Positions 32,662-32,876 of a stretch of 32,876 nucleotides of DNA are shown in pieces; position 1 is the stretch's first letter, and each line of letters starts with the position of its first letter. Below the pieces are notes generated by a model. It saw only the letters and a list, made by a program, of their open reading frames with translations. It had not been told where the DNA came from and made no database searches. Position numbers and translations under genes: made by a program. Source of the DNA: Actinospineispora acaciae DSM 45401 (GTDB taxonomy: Bacteria > Actinomycetota > Actinomycetes > Mycobacteriales > Pseudonocardiaceae); assembly GCF_000620785.1 (NCBI RefSeq), contig NZ_JIAI01000032.1, positions 1 to 32,876 of the forward strand. Reading direction: 5' to 3'.

Positions 32662-32876
32662 ATGGCGGAGTCGCTGATCCCTGTCGGTGGCCTCACCGCC
32701 GAGCAGGTGCGCACGGTGGTCATCGCCGCCACCGCCGCGCCGTCGCTGCACAACAGCCAGCCGTGGCGGTTCCGATGCACCCCGTCGGCGATCGAGCTGC
32801 ACACCGACGCCTCGCGCGAGATCCCCGTCGCCGACCCCGACCACCGCGAGCTCGTGCTCGCCGGCGGCGCCGCGCT
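32662..32876 (+). CDS. Acg-family nitroreductase (cut by right window edge)
   Basis: The first 71 residues of another Acg-type flavoprotein. Residues 27-38 read APSLHNSQPWRF, the intact family signature, followed by AIELHTDASREIPVADPDHRELVLAGGAA. This is better conserved than the copy at 2976-3914. GGAAGGGAGG lies upstream of the ATG. It is divergent from the Rv1733c-like operon, and the 231-base space between them has two DosR-like boxes. The rest lies beyond the window. Confidence 0.9.
   Translation, partial: MAESLIPVGGLTAEQVRTVVIAATAAPSLHNSQPWRFRCTPSAIELHTDASREIPVADPDHRELVLAGGAA

Overview
The window is very GC-rich and densely coded, with high GC in third codon positions, GTG starts and many ATGA/GTGA stop-start overlaps. 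This points to an actinobacterium, probably of the Pseudonocardiales or a related order; the order is an inference. Its left edge carries a response regulator very close in motif and layout to mycobacterial DosR (DevR). Almost everything to its right looks like a dormancy (hypoxia/nitric oxide/redox) regulon: universal stress proteins (USPs), Acg-type nitroreductases, a hibernation factor, an Rv2629-like protein, Rv1733c-like membrane proteins, a wax ester/triacylglycerol synthase, a quinol NO reductase and a P-type ATPase.

Layout. 1-1382: dosR (3' end cut by the window), a USP remnant and a USP, all leftward. 1582-3074: nitroreductase and USP, rightward. 2976-5313: leftward operon of a two-domain USP, a membrane protein and a degenerate nitroreductase. 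5458-6546: leftward cyclic-nucleotide-domain protein and Rv1733c-like protein, divergent from 6875-10583, which holds the NO reductase, a zinc-motif membrane protein and a slipin. 10639-11900: hibernation factor and PNPOx-like protein. 12307-14078: WS/DGAT and a USP-like protein. 14014-16341: leftward accessory genes (zinc ribbon protein, DUF6292-like protein, Rv2629-like protein, 61-residue protein). 16555-23970: one long rightward operon of archaeal-type FBP aldolase/phosphatase, acyl-CoA/acetate synthetase, E1 alpha, E1 beta, E2, acyl carrier protein and USP. 23963-24810: DUF305 and SHOCT proteins, leftward. 25055-27496: DoxX, MgtE, a frame-disrupted small ORF and a flavodoxin. 27462-32430: leftward operon of Rv1733c-like protein, 51-residue membrane protein, phytoene-desaturase-like flavoprotein and a P-type ATPase interrupted by three frameshifts. 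32662-end: start of another Acg-type nitroreductase.

Regulation. Reading the intergenic spaces shows a recurring 14-bp palindrome of the form GGGAC-N4-GTCCC. Two copies are perfect (6763-6776 and 10552-10565). Degenerate copies lie mostly 80-105 bp upstream of the start codons of nearly every transcription unit, including dosR itself. This matches the core of the known mycobacterial DosR box and suggests that the whole window is one physically clustered DosR regulon.

How the genes may work together (inference). On NO or low oxygen, DosR would switch on NO removal (qNOR), ribosome hibernation, storage lipid synthesis, and a carbon module linking acetate and pyruvate to acetyl-CoA and triose phosphates to fructose 6-phosphate, with USPs as ATP-dependent modulators. 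The least conventional parts are the acyl carrier protein and the double subunit-binding-domain E2 inside the PDH operon, and the transposase-like zinc motif in a membrane protein coupled to the NO reductase.
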